Shown one piece after another: positions 44,285 to 55,690 of a stretch of 64,000 nucleotides of DNA. Every line of letters starts with the position of its first letter. Positions within the stretch are counted from its first letter, which is position 1. The stretch comes from Undaria pinnatifida (taxonomy: Eukaryota > Sar > Phaeophyceae > Laminariales > Alariaceae). The stretch covers positions 27,764,710-27,828,709 of the forward strand of contig JABAKD010000002.1 in NCBI GenBank assembly GCA_012845835.1. Reading direction: 5' to 3'. A model generated the notes under the pieces. It was not told the origin of the DNA. It ran no database searches and was given only the letters and a program-made list of their open reading frames with translations. A program made the position numbers and the translations under genes.

Positions 44285-44597
44285 GTAGGCTCATCTCCGC
44301 GTCCCGTCTTAGGCGTCGCTTCCCTCTTCGACATCCGCCCTTCGACCAGACGTCGCCTCTTCCCAGCCCCACCCCTCTCCCCCACCGCCGCCGCCGCCCT
44401 CCCCCCTCGGCCGCGGCATCATCGCAGCGCCCACAGTTCCGCGTGCATGCGAACGACGACGACGACACGAGTAATGTTATACAGAAGTGCGCACCCTGCG
44501 TGGACGGAGTGCGTGGACGGAGTTCTGGACGGCAGCGACGGAGGCACTGACCATGAATCCGACGTTGGGCATGCCCTAAGCGAGAGGTCCACGGAAG

Positions 44598-45413
44598 ATG
44601 AGGACAGAGAGACAACCCTTTCCCCACATCCCCATTCCCCACGCGGACGTGGGCTTGCACCCCCAACGCCTCGATTCAGTCGGCGGTGGCGGGTGCGACT
44701 CGCGTTCTCCCGCCTCCCTTAGCCTTGGGGTTCACGGACGAGGCCGTGGCCGGGCCCAAGGCCGGGGCCGCGGCCGGGACGCAGGTTGTGGCCGGGGTAG
44801 CGCCGGGAACGACGGCGGCGCCGGCGCAGGGAGCCACTCCGGCCGCGGCGGACGGGGCGGCCGAAACAGTGGGGGGCCGAGTGCCTGTGTCTTTCCCACC
44901 GAGTCGCGGATACTCCAGTCGCCTCACACGAAGGCCGCGCTGAAGAGACTGTCGGAACAAAATTCCGCCGCTCGCCTTGAAGAGGCTTCGGGCATCTGGG
45001 CGGCGATGGAGGCTAGGAAAGAGGAAAAACGGGAAGAGAAAGGAAGGAAGCGCGCCCCAAACAAGGATGCCCGAATTGGAGGTGCGTGTGATGGGATTGG
45101 TGGTATGAACAGGCCGTACTTTGGCCCGCCACCGTTGTCGTGTTTAGAGGGAGACTCGTCCTTACATTTCCCGGACAAACACTTTTACTCACTCGGTCGT
45201 GGATGGAATAAGGCCTCCTTATACAATCCCGGTCCAAACCATGAAAGGTCATGGCCCATATGCAGAGTCACCCCCCCCTGGGCTAGTTATGTGATATACG
45301 TTGCCCTTAAACCCATTTGCACACTTCTACTTTCCAGCTTCTGGACAAGTCTTGGTCACAGGTATTGTCCCTTCTCTCCCCCGGTTCTTGCCTTCAATTT
45401 TTATCGCGCATAG
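44598..45413 (+). CDS. Unknown RGG-rich ORF running into a SINE
   Basis: 271 codons. A GRGRGRAQGRGRGRDAG tract (RNA-binding style) is followed by a charged helical segment HTKAALKRLSEQNSAARLEE...EARKEEKREEKGRKR likely to form a coiled coil, then FPDKHFYSLGRGWNKASLYN. The last 30 or so codons lie in the SINE from 45319, so the original C-terminus is lost or spliced. No function assigned. It may be a gag-like or transposon protein. Confidence 0.35.
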   Translation: MRTERQPFPHIPIPHADVGLHPQRLDSVGGGGCDSRSPASLSLGVHGRGRGRAQGRGRGRDAGCGRGSAGNDGGAGAGSHSGRGGRGGRNSGGPSACVFPTESRILQSPHTKAALKRLSEQNSAARLEEASGIWAAMEARKEEKREEKGRKRAPNKDARIGGACDGIGGMNRPYFGPPPLSCLEGDSSLHFPDKHFYSLGRGWNKASLYNPGPNHERSWPICRVTPPWASYVIYVALKPICTLLLSSFWTSLGHRYCPFSPPVLAFNFYRA

Positions 45414-45607
45414 GGTTCAGCAATCCCACTGCTCGTCTACGTTTCATCGAGTGTTGCTAACTCATGCTCCCGCGCTTTCCGCAAGTCAATTTGTGCACAA
45501 GAAAAAGTTCCCACGAATTTATACGAGTATGCACTTGGGGGGGCTCGAACTCACGAAACTGATCTATACGAGGCTCGAGGATAACCTGATACGTTACCGG
45601 GGCGACC
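45319..45607 (-). mobile_element. tRNA-derived SINE, copy 2
   Basis: On the minus strand: head with the A box region (GTAACGTATCAGG, diverged) and B box GAGTTCGAGCCCC, then the same body as copy 1. Its A tail is missing and it ends at GTGTGCAAATG. Confidence 0.8.
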
Positions 45608-46318
45608 ATGAACATCTTCGTTTACTCTTTCGGGCGATCGCTAACGGCGCCGTAAAGAAGGTTTGTACGTCCCCCTACATTGGTCGCATCGTTCCTGCCG
45701 AGCCCACGCTTGGTGCTGTTTCGAATTTCGCCTTCGTTGCCCTCCTCTGGTATTTTCAGATGGCGATGGAGCTCCAAAAGGTTCGAGCGGCGAAGCGCCG
45801 GGGGCGCGCCGACGCTGGCTCACCCAAGGTTAGAACCCTGTTTCTCGCGCAATTGTGTTTTTTGCGTGTTGATGTGGGTGAAACGTTTTCGCTTGGGGGA
45901 TTTGTACCATGAGCTTTGTTTGATAGATAGCAAACAACACTTGGCATTGTTGTTCGCGGTGGTGTGATAAAACCGTGCACCCGCTGCCATTGTGTGGCGT
46001 CTGGTCTTCGTCCTAGCCGCCTCCTACGGAGGGGTGTAATCTGGAAATGTAGAACTATTTACAAATTTCCTGAGCGGCTTCCATTTATTTCCTTTCACAC
46101 ACTAACTTGAAGATATTCGCCCTTCCGAAGCGTTGAACGGGCTCAGATGCCTGAAATACAACTCCTCAGGGCTTTCTCGCCTGAACAACGCCATGTTTCG
46201 CACGTTGAAACATGGCCCTGCTTCTCTTTTTGTTTTTTACGAAGCATCCTGTTACCGAGTCCCAGCGGAGCTCAGCTCGGGTCAATACCGCACCGCAGCG
46301 CTAGCTCAGCAGAGCAGC

Positions 46319-46397
46319 GCCGTGCGGTGCCGTGCTGTGCGGTACTGTGCGGTGCTGTGCGGTGCTGTACGATGCTGTGCCGTGCTGCGCTGTGCTT
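46319..46397. repeat. 10-bp GTGCGGTGCT minisatellite
   Basis: Seven or eight imperfect units GTGCGGTGCT/GTGCCGTGCT. Confidence 0.9.
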
Positions 46398-46919
46398 TCT
46401 TTCGAACACCCAGTACCAGGTATCATGCGAAGTACCAGGTACCAGGTACAGGTGTGTACGTGTGTACTCGACTTTTTTCTTTGTTCACTGATTGTCCTCA
46501 CTCTAGGTCAATTTCGCGTTTTTTTCCCCTGCAAGATACACCCGTACTGCCATCAGAACGTGACATCGCCAACAGGCACACAGCACAGCAGTGCACAGCG
46601 CAGGGCAACTAGCTCTGCACAAGCAGCTCTTGGCATTATCAATTAACTAGTCGCACCAAATCATGGGCCTCTTCTCTCTGCCCTCCTCGCGTTTAGTTGA
46701 AATCTTCCCTGCGCGAGCGTAGCGGGCGGCGTCGAGACTTCCGATTTTCCACACTAAATGCACGGTCGCTTGAAACGACAGCGAGCTGTTTCTTTTCTGA
46801 ACATGTTATGGCAGTTTGGATGCGGACAGTGGCCCCGGCGGCGGCAAATCTCATTCCACTCGATGGCAGAAGCTTGACCTCACGACGGCTCTGGACATTT
46901 CACAATACTAACCACCAGG

Positions 46920-47549
46920 TGTGCACCGAGGCGTACATGGCCGCCATGGCGGAGCGAGTTTGGTGGGAAGAGAGGAAGACGGCTGCAACCGGCGCCGTTC
47001 ACGCCGGGGGTTCACCAAGGGGGGGTCGCAAAGTCTTAGTTTTTCCCCGCTGGCCCTGGAAATGATGCCGCGAGCTTTTCGTGCGGAGTGGGACCGGGGT
47101 CGGGTTCCTCCGAACCTCTGTCCGCGAGGGACAATCCGAACAGGCCTGCCTTCTACCAATACCTCCCCCAACCTGGGGAAAGCGACATGGGGCTTCATCC
47201 CCTCCCTCTGGGGGAAAGCTTCGAGTATGATGCCTACGGGCGCCCCCGTGGGTACACGCACGACTGCGACGGGTTCAACAGAGTCGGATCTAACCGACAT
47301 GGAAATAACCGGGCCGAGTACGATACGGACAGATATTACCGTGGCCATCAGCACGGGCACGGTGTTTTCGTCGGCCATGACGGGTGCGATGTTCCGGCGC
47401 CACCTGCGGCCGCCTCGGGTGTCGATGGATCGCGAACCGGCGTGGGTAGCGGGGGGCAGCGCGCGAGCAGCGGGGGCAACGCCGCTGGAACGGTGCGTGC
47501 AGAGGCGCCCGCGGGCATGGCAGGTGAGACCAAGATGAGTTCGAGATGA
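46920..47549 (+). CDS. Unknown coding-like segment (possible exons)
   Basis: A good acceptor TACTAACCACCAG| precedes 46920, with a perfect TACTAAC branch-point word. The frame from there reads VCTEAYMAAMAERVWWEERK. A second acceptor TCTTAG| opens the frame at 47040, which reads to the stop at 47547-47549: FYQYLPQPGESDMGLHPLPL, FEYDAYGRPRGY, and a Gly/His-rich end. The donor between the two parts was not clear. It might be part of one gene with 44598-45300. No family recognised. Confidence 0.35.
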
Positions 47550-49620
47550 AGACGATGCAGCCCTTGTCTCCATGATGTGCTGTAAGATCTTTGTCTTGAG
47601 GAATTGTAGTGCTGTCCGCGTACGTGGTGTCGTTGAAATTGCCACGAACGCCCGGTACTGACGACGAAATGTTACATCAGGTGCGACCTTGTTGCCCGGA
47701 TAAAGAGGACCTGTTATCGTGTTGATTAAAAAGTCGAGGTTGGGTCATAAAAACAACCATCGATTTCTCAAAGTATTGACCGAAAGGAAGGAAACCCTCT
47801 CTCTTTCGAGTGTTCCGGAAGTTGTGGCCCGGACATCCGTGTTCGATGGTGGACGTTTGAATGTTAATGGCTCTATTGCCGTAAAGCATGCCGCAACAGG
47901 CACCTCCTCTCCCTCGGTTTGGCGGTCACGCCACGCCCATATACACTCGCGCCTTTCCCTGACACGCGGCGTGGCAGCCACGTCCACTCCACTTGACGCC
48001 GTGCGCTTTCCAACCAATGATAGACACCTAATTTGCACCACCCACAAAGCCGATTGAAAAAATGAAAAATATATATATATTTTCCCCGGAATTTTACGGA
48101 AACTGGGACCCACAAAGCCGACTAAAAAAAGAACCATTTTCTTTTTCTTTTTCCTCCCGGAATAGTACGGAAACTGGGCTCTGGTCAAAAGCATCCCCAC
48201 ACAAGGCGTGGTCTAAGACAATATTCGTTTTGTCTGCTTTCTTCCTACTGGGGCACCGGGGCGCCACACCATGCAGACCCGAACACACTCAAGTACCGCC
48301 GTCGCCTAAGCCGAAGCTACAATGAAAGTTACTTGATGTTTCCTTTTGCTCTGTTTTGTTTACTGGAAGTATTTTCAGTTAATATTTACCCGTTGGTACT
48401 GAGCGTCGAGGCCTTGCCTTCGTCCTCAAGTTTGTCATTTCTGCGCTAGTCGGCCACGCATCTCTGACCACTCCCCCCCCGCGACGGACGTTCACGTGTC
48501 ATGGTCTTCCTGCCCGAAGCGCCTCCCGGGGAGGAGGATACCGACGACATCGATGATGTCGTACCCGACGACGAGGATAAACCCCTGCAGAAATTCCGGC
48601 TTTGCTGCACGCCATGGCAAAAGGAAGAACCGTACGGAGCCTTAGGGAGTGACAGGCGGCCTACTTTGCACTTAAAGCGTCGCGGAAGCAATCTAACATA
48701 AAGCGAATGACCAGAACCCTCAACAGAAACCCGGCACTAGGAATTCCGCCGGTCGTGCCTCGGTGCCCAATGCCCACGGCGAACAGGCATGCCTTAAGGT
48801 TCCCATCCATCGCTTGACAGCACTACTGTCAAGAGCAACATGCTCGCTTTGAGGTACTCGGTGCGCGTCGGCGTGTTTGGCGCGAGGTAGGGCCACGTTC
48901 GGGAGGTTGAGGTAAGTTGCTAGTAAATTTACGTGGTAAAAGGTACCCAGGTAGGGCTAACTCCGTTGTCAATTATCTGGTAAAATCTAACCAGGTAGAC
49001 GTACATACGACTATTTTTTTTAACTCTTAAACTGCTTAAAAATCAAATGCTGGCAGCGCAACCTTAGCACCGCAAGGCACACAACATAGCCGTGTTTGTG
49101 GAAATGGCAATGGTGCTCAAAACGTTCCCTATCTCTTGGCCCGGTACCGGGAGGTACTGTTGGGTATCGGAGGGGGTATTTTTTTGTAGGAAGGAGGGGG
49201 GGAGGGGGGGACAACCACGGACAAGGGCAACCCCGATTCGCGCATGGGCTAACCGCGTCTACGCCGACCTAAAACGTGACGGACGCTTGCGCCATCCACA
49301 CCTTGCCGCGGACCTATTGCAAGGGGTCCAACCCGGTGGAGGCCGCCGTCAAGACGCACCGCGGCCTCCGGTCGCATACCGGCGGAAGAGGTCAATAATT
49401 GGTGTTGAGCCACCCACGCCTACCGCACGTAACATTATCTGCTCGTAGTGCTTGTGCTGTTGTTCGAGGATGAGCCGACCGGCAGTGCCGGGTGTATGGG
49501 TTCGGACATATTGTTATGCGGTGAGATTTGTGTGGGTTGTGCAGAATCCTGTGGTTCGGCTGGTGAGAGGTTGACTTTTCAGAACTACCGGTGCGCACGT
49601 CGGAAGGTGAATGGAGAGAG
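47550..49620. other. No recognisable gene, one tandem duplication
   Basis: A short acidic frame at 48501-48701 (GEEDTDDIDDVVPDDEDKPL) and a basic one at 49092-49448 are open but unrecognised. The duplication 48040-48178 is listed separately. Confidence 0.3.
48040..48178 (+). repeat. 68-bp tandem duplication
   Basis: ACCCACAAAGCCGA starts each unit (48040 and 48108), and each ends CCGGAAT..TACGGAAACTGGG. The middles differ (AT-rich versus CTTTTT-rich). Confidence 0.85.
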
Positions 49621-49689
49621 AAGGGTGGGGGGCGAGTCGGCATTAGGGGCGGCGGGGGTGGGTGTGGGTTGGTGGGGGGAAAGGAGCCA

Positions 49690-50515
49690 AGGGCGGGGGG
49701 GGGGGAGTCGCGAGGAAACCTTCGTCATGAGTGTGTGCCGTTCCCTGGATTGGATGGCATCCTTTTGTTGCTGTCCGTTTTGAGAGAGTGGAAAATGGCC
49801 GGCGGGTGCTGCGATTGTCTTGTCCATTCGCCGACGTCGTAGTGTCGTGGCGGAGGTTGAGGGAGAGGGGTTTACGTCCTTTGTGGCGAAGCCGTCCAAA
49901 AAGGTGAAAGAAGTGTCAAGGTATTTGCGGGGTATGTGGCTATGCGTGGTTGGGGCCAGAAGTGGGTCGCTGCGGTTGGGCTGAAGGCCTTGATGCCTCT
50001 TCATCCCGTACTCTGGGCTGGCGTCTTGTTCTTCGTACGCATTGGCCTCGTCGCTGGTTGCGATTAAATATCGAAGGTGGTACACGTTGGGAAGGTATTG
50101 TGTCCTTGGCCTCAGGCACCTACCCGCCGCCGGGTCTGACTGTTTCTTAGGTTATTGCGGTGCGGTCTTATTGGTTGCGGTTTTGAGGTACGCCGTGGGC
50201 GCTGGGGTTGGCGTCATGGCGTCGGCACGTCCAGCCCGTAGCCTGTACTGAGTCTGTGCGGTCTGCTGGTTGTTCGTTGCGTCGAACTGAGTGACTTGTG
50301 GCGATCTTGATGTCTTCAGGCCTCGCCCGCACCAGCGTAAGTTGGGTTTGTATGGGTGTATTGTAGTGTCAGGGGGGGGTGCGTACGGACAAGTGCACCG
50401 TGGGAGGGGGTGACGTTGTCCAGTGACCGCCCGCATGCCTCCACCCCCACCGCCGTTTTAAGTTGGTGTGAAAGGTTTGTACGTGTTTTGGGGTCTGCTG
50501 TACGTGGTGGACGCT
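49690..50515 (+). repeat. R1 repeat unit, copy a (about 0.8 kb)
   Basis: G-run, then CGTTCCCTGGATT, CGGGTGCTGCGATTGTCTTG, a second G-rich part, GTGGCGAAGCCGTCC, CTTCATCCCGTACTCTGG, TACGCATTGGCCTCGTCGCT and a TTTTGGGGTCTGC end. The same blocks recur in order at 51088, 51482 and 53638. No coding assignment. Confidence 0.8.
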
Positions 50516-50539
50516 GGGGGGGGGGGTTCTCTCAGTTTG

Positions 50540-51085
50540 TGTATGGCCGTAGTCGTATGACCATAGATCCTCGCATCTCTACTATGCCGGGACGGAGCAC
50601 GTCGGGTTTTCACCAACCAGGCGAACATTGCTTGCACCAAGCACGAAGCGCCGTGAGGTGTTCGGCGAGCCACATGAAGGGTGAACTGCATATTTCCAAG
50701 AACCGCTCGTAACACGGACATCGGCACCTTGTGCCAACTTTCTTGCTTATGAATGACAGCGCCAATGCGTTACTTTGTTTTCTGGTGTGACAGCAATGTG
50801 CATTAATATGTAACTGCCTCATGGGTGCCTTACCAGATTGACACTACGTGATGCGATCATTCCCCTTGAGCAGAGTAAGGGTTCCCACCCCGCACAACAT
50901 GACCCAACTCGACAACCATCGCGGTAACCGCCAAAAACTAAACGGTACCCTTGTTGTCTAGCTCGCGCGGTGACTGACATGTTTTGCAGCGTCTTTGCTA
51001 ACCTATCAATGCCAAATTCAATATGCTTATAATGCTTTACAGCGTCGGTGCCAACCGAGGCCAACTATTTTTTAGATATATTTTA
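50540..51085 (+). repeat. Dispersed repeat REP-6, copy 2
   Basis: Collinear with 8320-8900. It separates R1 copies a and b at a G run. Confidence 0.8.
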
Positions 51086-51087
51086 CG

Positions 51088-51481
51088 GGGGACAGCGGGG
51101 TGGGAGGGGGGGGTAATAATGGGGAGGGGGGTTGGGTGGGGGTGTCGCGAGCCAATCCTCGTCATGAGCGTGTGGCGTTCCCTGGATTAGATCATGTCCT
51201 CTTCTTGCTGTCCGTTTTGAAGGGGTGGAAAATGACCGGCGGGTACTGCGATTGTCTTGTCCATTCGCCGACACCCTGGTGTCGTGGTGGAAGTGGGTTG
51301 GGGGGGGGGAGCGGGGGGGGTTAAACTCGTTGTGGCGAAGCCGTCCGAAACGATAAAGGACGTTTCGGGAATATAGCAATACGGGATATGTGGCTATGCG
51401 TGGTTGGGGCCAGAAGCGGGCGGTGGACGCTGCGGATGAGCTGAAGGCGTTGATACCTCTTCATCCCGTACTCTGGGATGG
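51088..51481 (+). repeat. R1 repeat unit, copy b (partial)
   Basis: G-run, CGTTCCCTGGATTAG, CGGGTACTGCGATTGTCTTG, GTGGCGAAGCCGTCC and CTTCATCCCGTACTCTGG, then a jump into copy c. The last 0.4 kb of the unit is missing. Confidence 0.8.
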
Positions 51482-53475
51482 CCGGAGTCTACGTGGTTTG
51501 GGGTAGGCTATAAGTGATGGACGCTGGGAGGGGGGTTGGGCGGGGGCGTTAAAAAGGGGGAGGTCGGGAGTCAATTTTCGTCGTGAGCGTGTGCGTTCCC
51601 TGGATTAGTTACTGTCCTCTTTTTGCTGTCCGTTTTGAAGGAGTGGAAAAGGACCGGCGGGTACTGCGATTGTCTTGTCCGTTCGCCGACGCCCTCGTGT
51701 CGTGGTGGAAGTTCGTTGGGGGGGGGGGGGCGTATTTGTTGCTTGCCTTAGCCATTTGACCATTGACCACGCATCCCTTTCGAGACGGAGCACCGTTCCT
51801 ACTCCTAATAGAGACACCTCCAACATTTGGGCGCTCAGTACGCTTCTTCCATATCCTACATAGAAAGTGTTTGCTTATCCTATCCCCGTCCTGTTTCGTC
51901 GTCTGCGGCCACCATCGATCTCCTAGGATAGCGATCGTCTTCTCGTTACTCTCTAGTCTACCAAACCCTTCCATGTCACATACGTCTAACTTCCTCATCT
52001 TGTTCCTCCTTGTATAGTTCACTTCCTCCTACTATGTGAGACCTACTCTCTAATGTGGTGCCACACACGGGCACATATATGCATCCACGTCCTCCTCCTT
52101 CCGACTGCTGGTATATCTCTTTCTTTTTTCTGGTAGGTGCAGGTCCCCCACACGAAATCGCAGTTTCAACTTTTTCTCGTAGTCCATTGGGCAGTGCAAA
52201 TACATTTTCATTCCAATATCTTCCCTCAAACCCCCGTATATCTCTCAGTGTTTATCCTCTTTCACCTGATTTCTTAGCGCTAGCCTTTCCCTTTCTTCCG
52301 TTCTTTTTTTTAGTTCTGTCTTGTACCCGCCAAACTTTTCTACAGGCAGTGACTTTTCTTGGTCCTCCTAAATCCTTCCATATTTTCTTGACAACGTTAT
52401 CCCATCTTATTCCATCTCGCCATTTTGTTATTTTTCCCCATACAACCCTATCAGCTATGACTGGCAACCTCTTTTCTGACATATTCCTTACTTAATATTG
52501 CCGTTTCAACTTTCTCACGTCTCTATTTGTTTCAAGTGGGTACATTCCTAGTTCTGCTCTAAATACTGTATCTCTCGTCGTACTTAAGCATCCTAGTATC
52601 GTTTTAGCTGCTGTCATCTGCACTCTTTCCAGTTGTTTTACTAACTTCGCGTTCCCTTCCCACATTTCTCCTGCATACTCTAACTTGGTTACAATCACAT
52701 TAATCAGAACATATTTTAATCCTGGTGTCAAGGTGCGGTTACTTTTGGTTCACCCTTTCCTATTACTTTCGCTATGTGTGCATCCCACGAGCAGTCCTTT
52801 GAGATATCTACGCCAAGACACATATATTGGTCTGCGGAGGTTGGGTGGGGGGGGAAGTTAATTCCCTTGTGGCAAAGCCGTCCAAAACAAATAAAGGACG
52901 TTTCGGGGTATATAATTGTAGTAATACAGGGTATGTAGCTAGGCGTGGTTGGCTCCAGAAGCGGCTGGTGGACGCTGTGGGTGGGCTGAAGGCGTTGATG
53001 CCTCTTCACCCCGTACTCTGGTCTGGCGTCTTATTCTTCGTACGCATTGGCCTCGTCGCTGGTTGCGATTAAACGTTGAAAGTGTACACGTTGGGATGGT
53101 CGGGTATTGTTTGTCTCACTCCCCTACCCCGCTGCCGGTTCTGGATGTTTCTTAGGTTGCTGCGGTGCGGTGTTATTGGTTACGCTTATGAAATATGTCG
53201 TGGACGCTGGGATTGGCGTCATCGCGTCGGCGCGTCCAGCCCGTAGCCTGTACTGAGTCCGTGCAATCTGTTGCTTGTTGGTTGCGACGAACTAATTGAC
53301 GTAGTCCAACTTTGATGTCTTCAGGCCTCGCCTGCACCAGCGCTAGTTGCGGTGATATGGGTGTGTTGTAGTGTCGGGGGGGGGGGGGGGGGCACACGGA
53401 CACGTGCACCGTGGAAGGGGGTGACGTGTCTAATGGCCCCCATGCCTCCGCCTCCCCTACCGTTTTATGTTGGTG
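51482..53475 (+). repeat. R1 repeat unit, copy c, split by a LINE
   Basis: The left part 51482-51732 and right part 52838-53475 together make one full unit in the same block order as copy a. The break is at the second G-rich stretch. Confidence 0.75.
51733..52838 (-). mobile_element. 5'-truncated LINE (non-LTR retrotransposon)
   Basis: On the minus strand the C-terminal third of a LINE ORF2 is readable in pieces: CLGVDISKDCSWDAHIAKVI just after the RT core, then VIVTKLEYAGEMWEGNAKLV, LERVQMTAAKTILGC and FRAELGMYPLETNRDVRKLK. Further pieces are the 52252-52482 ORF and IAILGDRWWPQ...FLCRIWKK at 51735-52022. The endonuclease and RT palm are absent, the usual result of incomplete reverse transcription. 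Several frameshifts and a lost stop at the end show an old copy. It lies inside R1 copy c. The clade was not determined. Confidence 0.85.
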
Positions 53476-53512
53476 AGGGAGGGTTTGCTCGTTATTCGGG
53501 GCCCATGGGAGT

Positions 53513-53634
53513 ATGCTTCTACGGAAGCTTCCATGGAAACTTCCGTGGAAGTATCTGCCAATGGAAGTTTGCACGGAAGCTTCCGTGGAAGTAGCTTCCA
53601 TGGACGTTTGCACGGAAGCTACCGTGGAAGTAGC
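53513..53634. repeat. Self-complementary GGAAGCTTCC array 2
   Basis: About ten 12/15-bp units (ACGGAAGCTTCCATGGAAAC, GGAAGTAGCTTCCATGG and so on) between R1 copies c and d. Open on both strands. Confidence 0.9.
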
Positions 53635-53637
53635 TAT

Positions 53638-53850
53638 GACCGGCGGGTACTGCGATTGTCTTGTCCATTCGCCGACACCCTAGTGTCGTGGTGGAAGTGG
53701 GTTGGGGAGGGGGAGCGGCGGGGGTTAAACTCTTTGTGGCGAAGCCGTCCAAAACGATGAAGGACGTTTCGGGGAATATAGTAATACGGGATATGTGGCT
53801 ATGCGAGGTTGGGGCCAAAAGCGGGCGGTGGACGCTGCGGGTGAGCTGAA
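53638..53850 (+). repeat. R1 repeat unit, copy d (fragment)
   Basis: CGGGTACTGCGATTGTCTTG, a G-rich part, GTGGCGAAGCCGTCC and GGACGCTGCGGGTGAGCTGA. Both ends are cut by GGAAGCTTCC arrays. Confidence 0.8.
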
Positions 53851-53854
53851 GGAG

Positions 53855-54165
53855 TTGCTTCCACGGAAGCTTCCGTCCGTGGATGCCCACGGAAGTTGCT
53901 TCCGCAGAAGCTTCCGCAGAAGCTTCCACTATTTTCGCGAAAACATGCCCTGTCCCTGAACTTTCACGGAAGCTTCCGTGGAAGCTGCTTTCATGAAAGT
54001 TTCCACGGAAATTTCCATAGATACTTCCACGGCGATGGAAGCGCGGAACTTTCCATGGAAGATTTCACGCTTCTACGGAAGCTTCCAACTCTTCCATGGA
54101 AGCTTCCACCGCTTGCGTGGAAGCGATAGAAGTTTCCATGGAAGCTTCCATGAACTTCCACGAAG
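53855..54165. repeat. Self-complementary GGAAGCTTCC array 3
   Basis: Units such as CATGGAAGCTTCCA, CACGGAAGCTTCCGTGG and CGCAGAAGCTTCCGCAG, more diverged in the middle. Two-strand open frames again (- 53519-53929, + 53896-54129). Confidence 0.9.
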
Positions 54166-55690
54166 AACGCAAATAGTGCAGCAGACCCGTTTTTCGGGGG
54201 CTATTTTGTTATTCGAGATTGAGGTTTTGAGCAATGCAATGTCCCGCCGCTACGTGTGTCACACGTTTCGTCGTACAGTGTGCAGAATACATGCAGATCG
54301 AATTTATGCGGTTGGGTGAGTTATCGTATACTACGGAGATTCGTTTTTCCTGGTTCAGCTAGGCCTCGTGTACTGGGTACGGGTAGCTCGAGGAAATCGG
54401 GAATAATCAGGAAGGGACGCTTTGATTTTCAAAGTGGAGATGTTATAGTTGAGTTATAAATCTGAAGAAAGTGCCGTTTTCCCTGGCTAATTTCAAGGAT
54501 GATGTCGTTTTTTGTGGCTATGGTTTTCGAGAATAGTTGATGTTTCCCAGCGTAAGGCATGTTATTAATTCCGTTTGAGATTTTGAGGATTTAATTTGAG
54601 AGTTTTGATTTTTGATTGAAGGATTTGAGTTTTTATATTCGTTTTTGGCTTTCGAGTTTGGTCTCTGAGTATGATTTAACTTGATTGTGATATTGCGATG
54701 TATCAACCCTGCGATGTCGTGCCTTGTCATGCGCAGAGCAGGGGGGGTACTAGTATGGTCGTCGTGCATAATGAGAAGGGGGGATGTTGGTTGTACTCAT
54801 TAACACGACGGATACGATCCATCTCATATTGGGGAGTTCCATATATTGATGAAGGATTTATGTAAAAGGTGTAAGGAGACACTCGGCGGGATGAATGTGG
54901 GGGGCATTTCGCCGGATGTTTCCTGCATGATTCGCCAGGAGCTGTAACCTGACGGCCGGATAATTAAAGAGAGAGTTCTATGTCACCGTCTTTGGTCACC
55001 ACCACGCCTTCCCGTGTCAGCTGCGTGTGCACCTTTAGAGATCGATCAACAGATTCAGGTAGTAGTCGTGCGTTCTTTCATGGTTTCACTGTCGTATCCA
55101 CCCGCTGCTGCCGCCACATCACGATGTTGTGATATCCAGCAATTGTTGTTGTCGTTATTGTTTCGTTGTTCTCGCCATCTGGACCGTGGTGGCATGTGCA
55201 GTACAGACTCCAATATATATATATATATATATCTGAATGTGAAAGAACACCTCAGGAAAACTATTACAGCTGTATAGTAAACGGTATACAGAGTCAGTAT
55301 GACATTAAATTTACTGTGGGGCTTCCCTATGTGTTGTTATCTCGTTCAGGCAATCGCGTTCAATCATTCGTCGCCGGCTTGTAAAACGATCGACATTCTT
55401 CCTTAAGGTCCTAAGGAAACCAAACCCACAGCGAGGCGGCCTCTGTGCACTTCGGTTGCGTGGATCCTTTTGATGTCGGTCGCCCACAGACCTTCACCAA
55501 TCACAATCCTAATGTAGTAAGAAGTTGAAAGCGTCTGCCCTCTGCAAGTCCCGCACCCTGAACGTCCGTAGGGTGGATTCGGGAAACCGCCCCCCTCTAA
55601 ACCTCCACCACCAACCGCCACTTGTTTAAATGCACCGACCAGATAGAAGACTGGATGGCCCTGTTGGCTAGGTATCACTACCTACTACCT
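54166..55690. other. No recognisable gene
   Basis: AT-rich stretches around 54550-54700 and a short (TA)n at 55211-55232. No coding pattern. Confidence 0.4.

Noticed and set aside
49585-50085. 166-codon minus-strand ORF
   Set aside because: It lies in R1 repeat DNA, and the equivalent frames in other R1 copies are broken.
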